From assembly GCA_963932465.1 (NCBI GenBank), contig OZ010792.1:282021836-282085835 (forward strand): a DNA stretch of 64,000 nt, read 5' to 3'. How positions within the stretch are numbered: position 1 is the stretch's first letter; each line of letters begins with the position of its first letter. This document shows, in pieces, positions 46,553-57,352 of the stretch. Source of the stretch: Maratus speciosus (Eukaryota; Arthropoda; Arachnida; Araneae; Salticidae). Made by a program: the position numbers and the translations under genes. Below the pieces are notes generated by a model, which worked only from the letters and a program-made list of their open reading frames with translations, did not search any database and was not told the origin of the DNA.

Positions 46553-47005
46553 CCGGGTGTCCCAAAAAGGACTGACTGATTTTAAAATTCAACAACTTCC
46601 AAACGGTGACAGATATTAAAAAAATTCTTGCAGGAGGGTTATGCATAAAGTCAAAAGTTTTATTACAGTGATTTTCGATTTTAGTTCGAATTACAAACAA
46701 TAGATGGCGCTGTAAGCAATAGTCGCTAAATACAGGCTCGATTTTTGGTCCTTTCTGTTGTTCCATGCAGAAAAAGGAGATGGAAATGTATTATCCGGGC
46801 CACGAAGTACCAAAAATCGAGCCTGAATTTAGCCTCTATTGATCGCAGCGCCATCTATTGTTTGTAATTCGAACTAAAATCGAAAATCACTGCAATAAAA
46901 CTTTTGACTTTATGCATAACCCTCCTGCAAGAATTTTTTTAATATCTGTCACCGTTTGGAAGTTATTGAATTTTAAAATCAGTCAGTCCTTTTTGGGACA
47001 CCCGG
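46553..47005. mobile_element. Foldback element with ~200-bp near-identical arms
   Basis: Arms 46553-46752 and 46806-47005 start CCGGGTGTCCCAAAAAGGAC and differ at only a few of ~200 positions. TA flanks both sides (46551-46552, 47006-47007). The ~53-bp centre carries an ATG and a short frame reading MQKKEMEMYYPG, which might be the start of a lost transposase. It looks like a deletion derivative of a long-TIR mariner-type element. Confidence 0.8.
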
Positions 47006-47009
47006 TATA

Positions 47010-48785
47010 AGCACCACTTACTTTAATCTTTCATCCCATAGTGAATATTACTAATATTCTAATGGTACTTTGCAAAAACACTGTTTTAACTCCACTTTTT
47101 CAGGATACATGGAAGCAGTAGTTCTAGAATAAGTTATTTTAGCGAGGAAGGAGGCTACCTTTGAAACAGCCGATGTGTTTTGTGCCGACATTTTGTACAG
47201 ATTGCCAAGCTCATTTTTTTTATTGCTGCAAACACAGTAAATGATATAAAATAAGTGTTGGATTTTTGTAATGTGTTCATTATGATCTTAGAATCCGATC
47301 CGACTAGCTATTTTAGGTTAACGGTGTATGTATTTGATTTAACAGAGAAATTACTCGGTGGTACTTACAAGTACCGCCAGTACACTGGATTCTGGAGAAA
47401 AACTTTTTGTTTTATTTTCATCTGTGTAGTTATACATCGCTTTTATCTGCTTCCTAACGTAATTACAAAATTGTAGTGAAGTAATGATTTCCCTGTATTT
47501 CTTTTCTGTTTCATTGTTATTTTTTATAGAAAATCGAAAAAGTTGTGGTATCGGTTCGTTTTTGCTATGCTAAAAATGACATATGTAAATTCATATATTG
47601 CATATGTGGAGATGCGAGAGAATATGTTGTCCCTGGAATATAGGCGTTGTATAACTAACGGCCTGCTAAGAATATCGAAACCTAAAAAAAAGTAGTTTTT
47701 TTAATGCCGTCCATTTGAATTTTTACTCATTTTTCATGTGTAAAATAAAACTGTGTCAATTTAATATTTTTTTATTGTTAACATGCGAGTGTCTTCTTGT
47801 TATTTAGCATTTTTAAGAGTTTAAACTTTATTTAAAATAGCATGTGGTTTTCCTGTTACGAGAATATTTTAGGCATAGTGTACTGACACTACTTTAAAGT
47901 ACCACTTTAATTAAATTACCTCGAACGAATTAAATTTCTCACGGGTGAGTATTTTTTTTATGTATATCTTTTAATTTTTATCGTAGTAACGGAAAAAAAA
48001 ATTACATGAAAAAAAATATACAGTAGATCATAATGCAGTAGATAAAGGGTTAAAATTCCAACACTTTTTGCTAATAAATACTGTAGTTTCATAAAACTGC
48101 AAATGTATATAAATAGGAATCAATAAACAGAAAAAGAATTTCAATAAAATGTTCGTTTTGCAGATTTCATGTAAGCTTCGAGGAGCAACTGTATATCTGA
48201 TACATCGAAGATTGTTCAAAACATATCTGAAAATATTTTAAGTTTAACATAACTAAAATCTCTTTCTTTATCGATATACTCTCAATCGATAAGATAATCT
48301 CATCATACCTAGCGATACAAAAATTCCAAGCTCTTCTCCGGAGAAACGCTCGCTTACTGTATTAGGCATGCGCAGTCTATTCTGTCGTTTAAACGAACAT
48401 GTAAAGAGGAACATGCCAAACTCATAAAGATCCTCATTCTTTTTATTTATCTTTTTTTTTTTCGTAGAACATCAAAAGTAAAGTTATATTAGAAATAAAG
48501 ATAAAATTTCAATCTGAGATATTTCAAATAGTTAAAAATTTCAGTTCTTTTAAGGTTTTTGTGATCCATAATTGTGTTTTTATTGTGAAAATTTATTTTT
48601 ATTTTTACTTCTTATGAGACCCTGGAAGGGGAGGAGAGGCAGGGGAGGGTCATTGACCCACCTGTCCCCCCCCCAATCCGAACTTAACTAACATTTTTAG
48701 ATTTAACTAACTAAATTAAAAAATAAATAAACATTGTTTAACGTCTGATATACAAAATTTAAAATTAAAAAATATATTACAATTC
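47010..48785. other. Unassigned AT-rich sequence
   Basis: No gene, RNA or transposon was recognised. Short frames (for example 47255-47476) lack domain features. A slightly GC-richer patch near 48,330-48,420 (gcatgcgcagtc) has no supported role. Confidence 0.35.
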
Positions 48786-49205
48786 ATCAGACATACAAGT
48801 AAAAATTACATAAATACACATACAATTCAAAATGCAAACGTTTCGGACTAAGTTTTAGCCCCTCATCAGTGCAATAACATTCAAATGACCATAAAACTAT
48901 ACATCATGTTTACAGTACTGTAATTTTTAACTGTAAACATGATTATATAGTTTTCTGGTCATTTGATACATATCATTTTCTATATATCATGTTTACAGTT
49001 AATAATTACAGTAACATTCAAATGACCAGAAAACTATACAGTTTTCTAAAGTTTTCTGTGTTTACAGTTAATATTTACAGTACTGTAAACATGATGTATA
49101 GTTTTATGGTCATTTGAATGTTATTGCACTGATGAAGGGCTAAAACTTTGCCCGAAACGTTTGCATTTGTATATGTATTTATGTATTTTTTACTTGTATG
49201 TATGA
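48786..49205. repeat. Foldback repeat with hammerhead-like ends, family 2
   Basis: Outward on both strands it reads attcaaatg, ttattgcaCTGATGA, ggggctaaaactt, GAAAC, gtttgcat, then tttacttgtatg. The left end is on the minus strand and the right end on the plus strand. The middle alternates attcaaatgacca.aaaactata and its inverse four times, with tgtttacagt palindromes, giving several possible hairpins. It resembles head-to-head ends of a Penelope-like element. Confidence 0.65.
49125..49165 (+). ncRNA. Candidate type I hammerhead ribozyme motif
   Basis: TGCA (49125-49128), CTGATGA (49129-49135), A, stem II GGGC/GCCC (49137-49140 and 49150-49153), GAAA (49154-49157), CGTT, TGCA (49162-49165). 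Stem I pairs TGCA with TGCA and stem III is only the self-complementary ACGU. The mirrored minus-strand copy (48,837-48,873) has a weaker stem II. An extra A after the core again departs from the strict consensus. Confidence 0.45.
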
Positions 49206-50434
49206 TGATTTGTAAAATATTTTTTTTTTAATTTTAACTAAATTTTCTTTATCGCTCATGATTATTAGTAATAATAATAAATAAAACTTATTCTTACTAA
49301 GTTATTTAAAATAAGCTGGGAGAGAACGGGAAAAACGTGAATGATGGCGTTTCAAATCATTGCATTATAGATCTTGAAATTGTAGAAAATTATCATTCGT
49401 CTTAAAAAAGGTTTCGGAGAAGCTGAAATATGTCGACAGTTAATATAAAAAACTTCGTTACTGTTTTTATGTTTTTTTAGTAAACACCTCATAGCAATTA
49501 ATGATGCAGAATATTCGTTTAAATAAACCAATTCAACTTGAAATTAAACTCCGTGTTAACAATCACAGAAAATGCGCGAAGTTTTCAAGTGAAAGGTATT
49601 TGTTTACTAGCAAAGTAGGTTTCTTATTTACATTTGAGAAATTTAATAATCATTTTAAATAATATTGGTTTATCATTCGACACCACTTTTTTAAATTCAA
49701 CCCATTCCTTATCCACGAGGATATTCTCCTTTTTTCGGTACATTTTATCTTATTCTGCTTTACAGTTTCATTTTATAGAAGTTTTATTAACGCTTTCTTT
49801 GACATTTCTAATAAAAAAATATGAGATGTGATTAACTTTTCCTTTTCTCCATTAATAAAAAACTCAGACAGATTTCCAGTGTGTATAACTATTGTTATTG
49901 AATGACTCATTCTGATTTTTTTTTCCCTTTTTGTATTAGAATTTTACAACTTTTTTCAAAACTGCATTTTTTTTTTTTACTTCCATTGCTTTTTTTTAAT
50001 TGGCAACGGATTAATCTCGCTACTTTTTATTTTATTTTTTTACGTTCATTTTCTGTATAACTATTTTATCTGTTTCTTTAGTGCTTCCACTTTCTTAAAT
50101 CAAGCTTCTTTAACAGCCTTTTACTTGACAACGAGTTGTCATGTTACTATAGGCATATACTTTCATGCATATACATTTATCACAATTTTGAATCAGCCTG
50201 TTTTTTGTATTTTGTTTTTTTTCAATTTACAACTTTTTTCACAGGTTCATTTTTTTCTTTGCTGAATTTCATTAATTTCTTTTAAAATAGAAATGTATTC
50301 GGTGCTTTTTATGTAGTTTTCAATGTTCATTTTCTTTATAAATATTACATCCATTTCTTTTAGTCGTTACTTAAATGTTTAATTCGCGCTTTTTTTCCGA
50401 TTTAATCTTATTAATACACTTATTTTACAATATA
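49206..50434. other. Unassigned T-rich sequence
   Basis: Many T runs, no convincing frame and no repeat recognised. Confidence 0.35.
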
Positions 50435-51027
50435 CACGATGATTAAAAAAAAAAAAAAAATGTTTACAAAATGACATGGCAAGTCATGCATACAACAGGG
50501 ATGAAAAATCACATAGGAACATAGGTTCGCAAACCACTTATTTAGTTGCAAATACAGTGTGTTTCGTGCTAACACAATTTGGTTTTACAGTAATAACTTT
50601 CAGAAAACTGAAGTATATAGTAATAAAACAGACATTCTCACTTTTGTTGTAAATGTGATAACACCAAACAAAAGTGGTAGAAGTTTGCATTATACGCGCC
50701 AGCAGTAGGCACTTGATGCCCCACATTTTGGACTGTCATTATCAATCCGTACGGTATCAAGGATTGCTTGAGCAGCATGTTTTTCCAGATCTTTTCGTGA
50801 TGTTATCATATTTCACACAAAACAAGGTACATATCGTTGCATTTTTTATTGCAATTATTTTATTTTTCTCGAAATTATTGCCGTCAACCTGAGTTCAGTT
50901 AAGATGAAATACCCTGTATTTGTGACTAAATAAGTAGTTTGCGACCCTATGCTCCTATGTGATTATTTATCCTTGCTGTATACCTGATTTGCCATGTCAT
51001 TTTGTAAACTTTTTTTGAATCACCCTG
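50435..51027. mobile_element. Mariner-like MITE with ~130-bp inverted ends
   Basis: The right end, read inward on the minus strand, starts CAGGGTGATTCAAAAAAAGT and continues ttacaaaatgacatggcaaatc. The left end at 50435 is a diverged inverted copy (cacgatgattaaaa..ttacaaaatgacatggcaag). Matching continues through cacataggagcatagg.tcgcaaac. TA flanks the right end (51028-51029). The CAGGGTGATTC terminus matches that of the DD41D mariner, though the inner sequence differs. Confidence 0.7.
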
Positions 51028-51141
51028 TATATATTTTAATACTGCCTGCATATTTTCATATACAAGTCCATTTAACAGTTTGCACTTTTACGATTTTAAA
51101 TATTAGGTGTAAAAATTTTAGTCCGGCAGGCGGCAGCACAG

Positions 51142-51982
51142 ACCATCACCTCATCGAGTTGACGGCTGAAATTCCAGGATTAGATATAGAATTACATTAA
51201 CATATTAAAATGCAATTGGTCTACCAAGTCGTACCTTGGTGGAAATTGCCTGCAAACCCAATATTACTGGTTGATCGGTTGATTTATCATTGTCTTTTCC
51301 TGCACCCAAAGTTAAGAATACATGGAGGACTGGGAGTAAGAAAACACAATGGTAAACCTACCAGTCTACCACTAAAATCGGCGATGCAGGTATTTTCCAC
51401 CACGATATGACTTGGCAGACCAGTTGCATTTTACTATTTAATTTTGTTTGTTGAATAAGCAGCTATTTATCATTTTTATTGCTTAAATTTACTTACTTTT
51501 TATTACACATATTTGTCGGTAATATTAGCATCAAAGGCATTAAAAAAAGATTATTGCAAAACATCATTGTTACTTTAAGAAAACTCAGCATCTCAAATAT
51601 AGAACGCTAGGCGGCTGCACAGACCTCAGACTGCATCACCACATCAAATTGTCGGCTGAAATTCCAGGTTTAGACATAACTCGATTAGCATATTAAAATG
51701 AAACTGATCTGCCAAGTTGTATGAAGGCGGAGACCACCTGCAGACCTGATTTTAGTGGTTGATCGGTTGGTTTATCATTGTGTTTTCCTGCACCCAAAGT
51801 TATGAATACATGGAGTACTGGGAGTAGGAAAACACAATGGTAAACCTACCAGTCTACTACTTAATCGGGTTTGCAGGTGTTTTCCACCAAGATATGACTT
51901 GGCTGACCAGTTGCATTTTAATATGCGAATCGAGTATTAACTAATCTTGGAATGTCAGCCGCCAACTCAATGAGGTGATGGT
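51142..51982. repeat. Composite foldback: two hairpin units within outer inverted ends
   Basis: The outer arms accatcacctcat.gagttg (51142) and its inverse (ending 51982) enclose two direct copies of a ~230-bp palindromic unit (51206-51432 and 51692-51920). Each unit begins taaaatg.aa.tgatctgccaag and ends with its inverse, cttggc.gaccagttgcatttta. Copy 2 is preceded by a second aattgtcggctgaaattccagg block. It is a hairpin inside a duplication inside a larger inverted repeat. Confidence 0.7.
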
Positions 51983-52092
51983 TCACTGAAAAAAATGCGT
52001 ACTCATAATTGAGTAAAAAGTACTCAATTTTAAATACGTAACATACTCAAAATAGCTCCGATCCGAATGAACTCAAAATTAAGAAACACGTA

Positions 52093-52292
52093 CACTGTTA
52101 AAAATTTGCAACATTCTGGCAGGTCATTTGACCGTTTTTTCTGAAAACGGTTACACAACCGTAATTTAACACTATTCTGACCATATTATTGGCCATTTTA
52201 TGGTCAGATTATACTTAAGTTATGGTTATGAAACCGTTTTTTCAAAAAATGCTCGAATGACCTGCCAGAATGCTGCAAAATTTTTAACAGTG
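52093..52292. mobile_element. 200-bp MITE with TA duplication
   Basis: CACTGTTAAAAATTTGCA at 52093 is matched by tgcaaaatttttaacagtg ending at 52292, with ttctggcaggtca/tgacctgccagaa further in. TA flanks (52091-52092, 52293-52294). The interior contains aaccgt/acggtt pairs. Surrounding actcataattgagta words near 52,000 and 52,690 hint at an older host element. Confidence 0.75.
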
Positions 52293-52299
52293 TATACTC

Positions 52300-53504
52300 A
52301 TTTTTGATTCCATGGTTATGTTCAAATATGAATCTCTATGTACCGCCCCCCTGAAACTACAAATAAAAGTAAAACTGTATTTTCCGCTCAGAATTATTAA
52401 CAAGAAACGTTTAATTGATTTTTTATTGAGAAAAAGAACAAAATTATAATCAAGGAACTCAAATTGAATATTTGTACGACAATTGCATTATTTACAAATA
52501 TTTTAAAATTATTTTATAATACTGTGCATAATTTAATATTTACATTAATAAACATCTTTTATTCCGCCATGAATGAAATGAACCATTGCAGAGTACAAAA
52601 TTATCGTTTTGTTTGGGTTTAAAAACATGTGATGTTTCAAGATTGAGAAAGGATAGGTTCATTTTTGATCCAAAAATACTCGAATTCATTATGAGTACAT
52701 CGATTTACTCATTTTCGAGTTCTTCATTTTTTTTTTTCAGCATTTGTGGAGCTGCCTCCCGGTCTAGAAAAGACACTTGTTTCTTCTCAAAACGGAAGAA
52801 AGAGTTATTCAAAGTATGTTCAACCAAGAAGCTAATCATTCATCCATCTGCCTGGCAAACAAGTGAATCCCGCAATAGAAGATGTCATTTTGTTTAGAAG
52901 CAATTCAGTCATCGAATCAATTTTTGATTTCTGCTCAAAAACTGAACTGTTCTCTATAACTAATGCTCGCTATAACGGTTGTGGTAATATGAAGCAGCAA
53001 CGCAACGTGCAGTGAGTGTAGCAGGTTTCTAGTTTCGAGATGTGTTTCTAGACAGTGGTGTAATCGTAAAAGAAAACCAGATGATATACGCTAGTTGAGA
53101 TTATAAACTAGAAAGTATACGCTATAAACACGGGGGTATACGGAGTTTTCCAAAAAAGCCAGAAGATATACGGCGTATACCACCGTATGTCCTGCTCTAT
53201 TTCCCTACTTAATAAATACCCATTCTGCGGTGAACGGACCGGAAAACCTTTTGTGTGAGTTTTTTTAGATGCGAGTTCTTTTTATGGGAGCTTTTTTTAG
53301 ATGTAATTCTATTTGTGCTACAGTGCTAGATCAATAATTTAAATTTTTGAAATTCAAATAATTATTTACGAAAGCATGAACTATATGGCAAAACTTTTAA
53401 TAATGAAACCGCTAAAAATTAGAACTCAATACATGAGAATATTACTCAAAAATTAGTATTGCTATTTTTGAAATTAAAGCAATTATCTGCGAAAACATGA
53501 GCAA

Positions 53505-53540
<36 letters not shown>

Positions 53541-53935
53541 GTTCAATGGTCAAACCTTTAAAATTTATGCAAAATAACATTCTTTCTTTTTTTCCCGCTG
53601 TGTAGCAAGCATATTCAGAATACAGACTTCTGACTGTTTCTCGAGGAGCCTGGGACCTATGCTCCACATCCCCGACCATAATAGACTCGAAGCACTAAAT
53701 TAAAATTCGATTCATGGCAGTATAATATTCTGAGTACCTACTCGGTACAGATTTGACACTTGTATTTCTCAGTATATTTTTCTGGTAAAACATTTGAATA
53801 TTTTGAAACAAATAATTAAATGCCTTTGAATTTGCTCATATTCAAAATATTAGAATAATTGAGAAAAAGTAATAAGAGAAAATTATTTTTCATTTATTTA
53901 TTTTTGATACTAAGTAAATGCTATTAAATGTCTTA
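52300..53935. other. Unassigned sequence
   Basis: No gene was supported. The 103-residue frame at 52586-52897 is serine/phenylalanine-rich with no domain. A long poly-A run lies at 53,510-53,539. Confidence 0.35.
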
Positions 53936-53939
53936 TAAA

Positions 53940-54348
53940 TTAAGTCTGGAATGTTTAGATAAGATTTTAACATTTACAAATCCAGGTTTCTTCTGCACTC
54001 ATGCAACTCAAAACCATGACATTAGCAGCAAATTTTATGTATAACGTTTAAGGCATTCTTTATCAAATGTTTCTTGCTTCATTCTCCAAACTCGAATACC
54101 TTGATTACCATATGAAACACAAAACATACTTTAATCACTAAATAATATATTTTCCCAATCTTCTTTGCTCCGTAAACGTCTGGATTTACACCAATTCAAT
54201 CTTCTACCCTTTTGTTTTGCAGTCATGAGAGTTTTTGTTTTCGATACACGAGATTCAAACTTAAATTTATAGAGACGTCTTAATGTTGTCGATGTAGAAA
54301 CTTCAACTTCTTCTTCTTTCCATTTTCGGTGCAAGAATTGCACACTTT

Positions 54349-54383
<35 letters not shown>

Positions 54384-54784
54384 TATACGTTTCAGTCTCC
54401 TGTCATCTCTAGCAGATGTTTTTAGTTTTCGGCCGCCATTTCGGCGATTATTTGGAAATTTTCCATTCTTTGAATATTGTGTTATAGAGCTGCCAAGTCT
54501 CCGGATTTTTGGATACGAGTATTTTCATACAAAAAATGCTCTTTTGTGTTATTAGAACATTTGGGCGATTTAAAAGAACAACATTTTCTCTAAGATAATA
54601 GTAATGTGCAAAAAAGCCTGAGACTTGGCTACTCTGGTGTTAGTATTTTACAAGCGCTTGATTGCGAACAATATAATTAATTCACTATATAACATTGATT
54701 TTTACCGCGCCGATACAAATCAACCATACGAAGTTTAATAGATTCAGGAATTAATTTAGAAATAGATTCACTCACACCACCCAT
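53940..54784 (-). pseudogene. Tc1-like transposase, decayed
   Basis: The minus strand from ATG 54784 reads MGGVSESISKLI..IKLRMVDLYRRGK..CKIL, an N-terminal helix-turn-helix. After a MITE insertion it continues NGKFPNNRRNGGRKLKTSAR and DDRRLKRIVKK (GRPRKTSPRDDR-like). A T run (54,350-54,381 on the plus strand) follows. It then reads TLRRLYKFKFESRVSKTKTL..RRLNWCKSRRLRSKEDWENI and LFSD with the first catalytic Asp, SMFCVSYGNQGIRVWRMKQE, and VMVLSCMSAEETW. The third catalytic region is not visible. Stops, frameshifts and the two insertions show it is dead. The terminal repeats of this element were not located. Confidence 0.8.
54485..54636. mobile_element. 152-bp MITE in the Tc1 remnant, 6-bp duplication
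   Basis: TAGAGCTGCCAAGTCTCCGG and (inverted) CAGAGTAGCCAAGTCTCAGG are flanked by GTGTTA on each side (54479-54484, 54637-54642). It interrupts the helix-turn-helix coding region of the Tc1 remnant. It resembles the 22168-22343 MITE in terminus type and duplication length. Confidence 0.7.
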
Positions 54785-54965
54785 TTTAAGACGAAAAAGC
54801 AAACAAACTGCAAAAAGAATACTGATTTTAAATAAAATCGTCAGAATTTAATCACTGATACCACCAGTTATGAATTGGTTATAATTAATGGGGAATTAAT
54901 GTGAAATATTCTAATATTTTGAACCACTTGAATAAATATTCTAATATTTTGACTTTTCAAAATAA

Positions 54966-55187
54966 TTTTTTGGTACTTTTCGGTTAGCCGGGCGCCAGTG
55001 TTATATTTACATACATATATACATATATGTACACATATATGTACATATATATATATACACATGTATGTATATATTTATGCGTGTGTGTGTACATATATAT
55101 ATTTACATATATGTGCATATATATGTATATATGTATGTAAATATAACACTGGCGCCCGGCTAACCGAAAAGTACCAATTTTTTTCCA
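54966..55187. repeat. Perfect ~55-bp-arm palindrome around a TA/TG microsatellite
   Basis: Left arm 54966-55021 and right arm 55132-55187 match as inverted copies (ggtacttttcggttagccgg, gcgccagtgttatatttaca..). They enclose about 110 bp of tatgta/tacata-type alternating purine-pyrimidine repeats. The arms carry a GC-rich ccgggcgccagtg core that stands out from the AT-rich surroundings. Short frames on both strands are translated repeats, not genes. Confidence 0.85.
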
Positions 55188-55189
55188 AT

Positions 55190-56995
55190 TAATCTTTTCA
55201 AAAATGATATTAATTTTAAGATAATAAATAAGTTTAATCAACAATATCTTCTTAATAAACATATCGTTTGCATATTTACGTTAAAAGACATTAAATCACC
55301 AAACGATATTGTCAATTTGTAAGAAAAAGTAATTATTCTAATATTTTGAATATGAGCTGTATTATGCATTATACATTTTTTTTTCAATTGTCTAAAATAT
55401 TCCCTTAAGTCAATGAAATTTGCACATTTTATTTGTTTTTAACCTCTAGCAGAAAGGCATATTGTAATTTTGTTTTCTTTGTATTTTTTTAAATGCTAAT
55501 TTTTTTTTCCAACATTATATAACTTTTTCTATTAAATATTGGCATATAAAGCTTGAAGATATTAATCATAACGTATTTATTTTTAAACTAGATTATATGT
55601 GCTGAGAGCGTTTTAGTACATAAAATGATAGTTACAAGAAAATTGTAAAATTATTTACTTTATAATAGAAATATTAACAGTGAAATTCCAAAATATTTTT
55701 TTCAACATTGCGCAAATGTAAACAAAATGTAAATTGGAAAAAAATGTTTTGCAATTTTACTGTTAATATTTCCAACATAAAGTAAACATTTTCGCAATAT
55801 TAACATTTTGTTGGAGATAATTATAATTTAAAGTGTCGACATTTTCTTACAAATATTTCTTATGTAAATCCAATATTTTACCAATAATGGTGTTATAATT
55901 CATGTATCAATGACAGCGATCAGTGATCGATCAGTGCTTAAATTTTAACGTATTTTTGTACTCAAAATATATGCTCATAAGAAATTTTTAATACTAATTT
56001 TAGCTTTATTTAATGGTAGATTTTCGTCGATTAAATAAACTGAAAATATTGCATATAAAGACTGGTAGAGGTTTTAAACTTTCATTTTATGTATTACAAA
56101 TAAATAAAATATGTAATTTTTATTAACTTAAGTAAAATTTAAACACTGGAAAAAATTAATATAGTGGATAATGAATACAAAAAAAAAAAAAAAAAAAAAA
56201 AATAGTTATCCATAATATAGTTATCGAAAAATATAGTTATAAAAAAAATAGTTATCCATTTTGATTCTGACTTCAACCAAACATATTAACACTTTCACAT
56301 TTATAATATTAGAATTAGAATATTTTTATTATTACATCGATGTAATAGCAAAACTAAAAATTTTAACATATTCAACATTTCATACCAGAAGAATATACCG
56401 AGAAATATCAGTGTCGAATCTGAAACGAGTAGGTATTGTGAACATGCGTAAGGGTAAAGTTCTGTATCAGTACTTATTATTTTTGTATTTAAAAAAAAAA
56501 AAAAAAAATTCTCAATCCATTATCATTAATTAAATGAAAAAAATGTTCTCTTATGAAATAAAAAAATATCTTGTTTTATTACTAAATTATACTAAATTAT
56601 GTCTGCGTGTCAATAATTTAGACACAATAACAAATTTTAAATAAAACTTTAAATATTCACTTTACTTCAATATCTGTCTTGGATATCGTAATAAGAGCAG
56701 TTTTTACACCATATTCAATAAAATTACTCTTTAAATTTTATTTCAATTACATAATAATTGTTTTTCAATACTATAGCAATTGTTTAAATTTTAAATCATG
56801 ATGATGGCTAAGTGCTAGCCGAAAGTGCTCGACTATTAACATTTTTAAAAATGTATAATCATCTTTTAATTACTGAATCATTTATGTAATTTTATATTAT
56901 ATTATTAAGTGGAATTTTAGCATTCTCAACTAGTTTATTTTATTTTTCTTCCATTTTTGAGAGTTATCCATAGTCATGCGCATTCAATTTTCATG
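55190..56995. other. Unassigned AT-rich sequence
   Basis: No gene was seen. Poly-A runs lie near 56,180-56,202 and 56,491-56,507, and an atagttat motif repeats four times at 56,203-56,260. Confidence 0.4.
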
Positions 56996-56999
56996 TAAC

Positions 57000-57352
57000 A
57001 GACGATTACGTCAATCCGGCGCTACTCCAATCAGCGACGTCATCTACAAACAGCTGCGAATATCGTTTACTAACAGCCCCCCTCCCGCAATGTTATAAAA
57101 AATAATAAAATATCTGTCGAAATGTACATAAAAATAAACCATGCTTCGCCAAAAAATTTTCCCAAGAATAACACAGTTGTAAACACTGTGTCACAAAACG
57201 CCACAGCAATCTTTTTTATGAAGTGTTTACTTTTGAGTTTTAAAGCGCCTTCGCCTGCCATGGCACCTATTTTTAGATTGACTGCGGTCTTTGGCGTCCA
57301 TTCAATACCTTTGCCAAGGGGGAAAAAAATGAGACTGTCTGGAAAATGATTA
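57000..57352. other. CpG-richer patch; possible promoter or exon of a host gene
   Basis: 57,003-57,065 has several CpGs with ccaatca and gacgtcat (CRE-like) words. On the minus strand an ATG in good context (aggtgccATGG, 57,259-57,261) opens a 63-residue frame, MAGEGALKLKSKHFIKKIAV then FCDTVFTTVLFLG, with a hydrophobic segment. An overlapping plus-strand frame (57122-57349) also exists. Neither matches a family I know. Either a first exon or chance is possible. Confidence 0.25.

Noticed and set aside
54984..55262. Open frames rich in Ile/Tyr/His on both strands
   Set aside because: They translate the TA/TG microsatellite and the palindrome arms.
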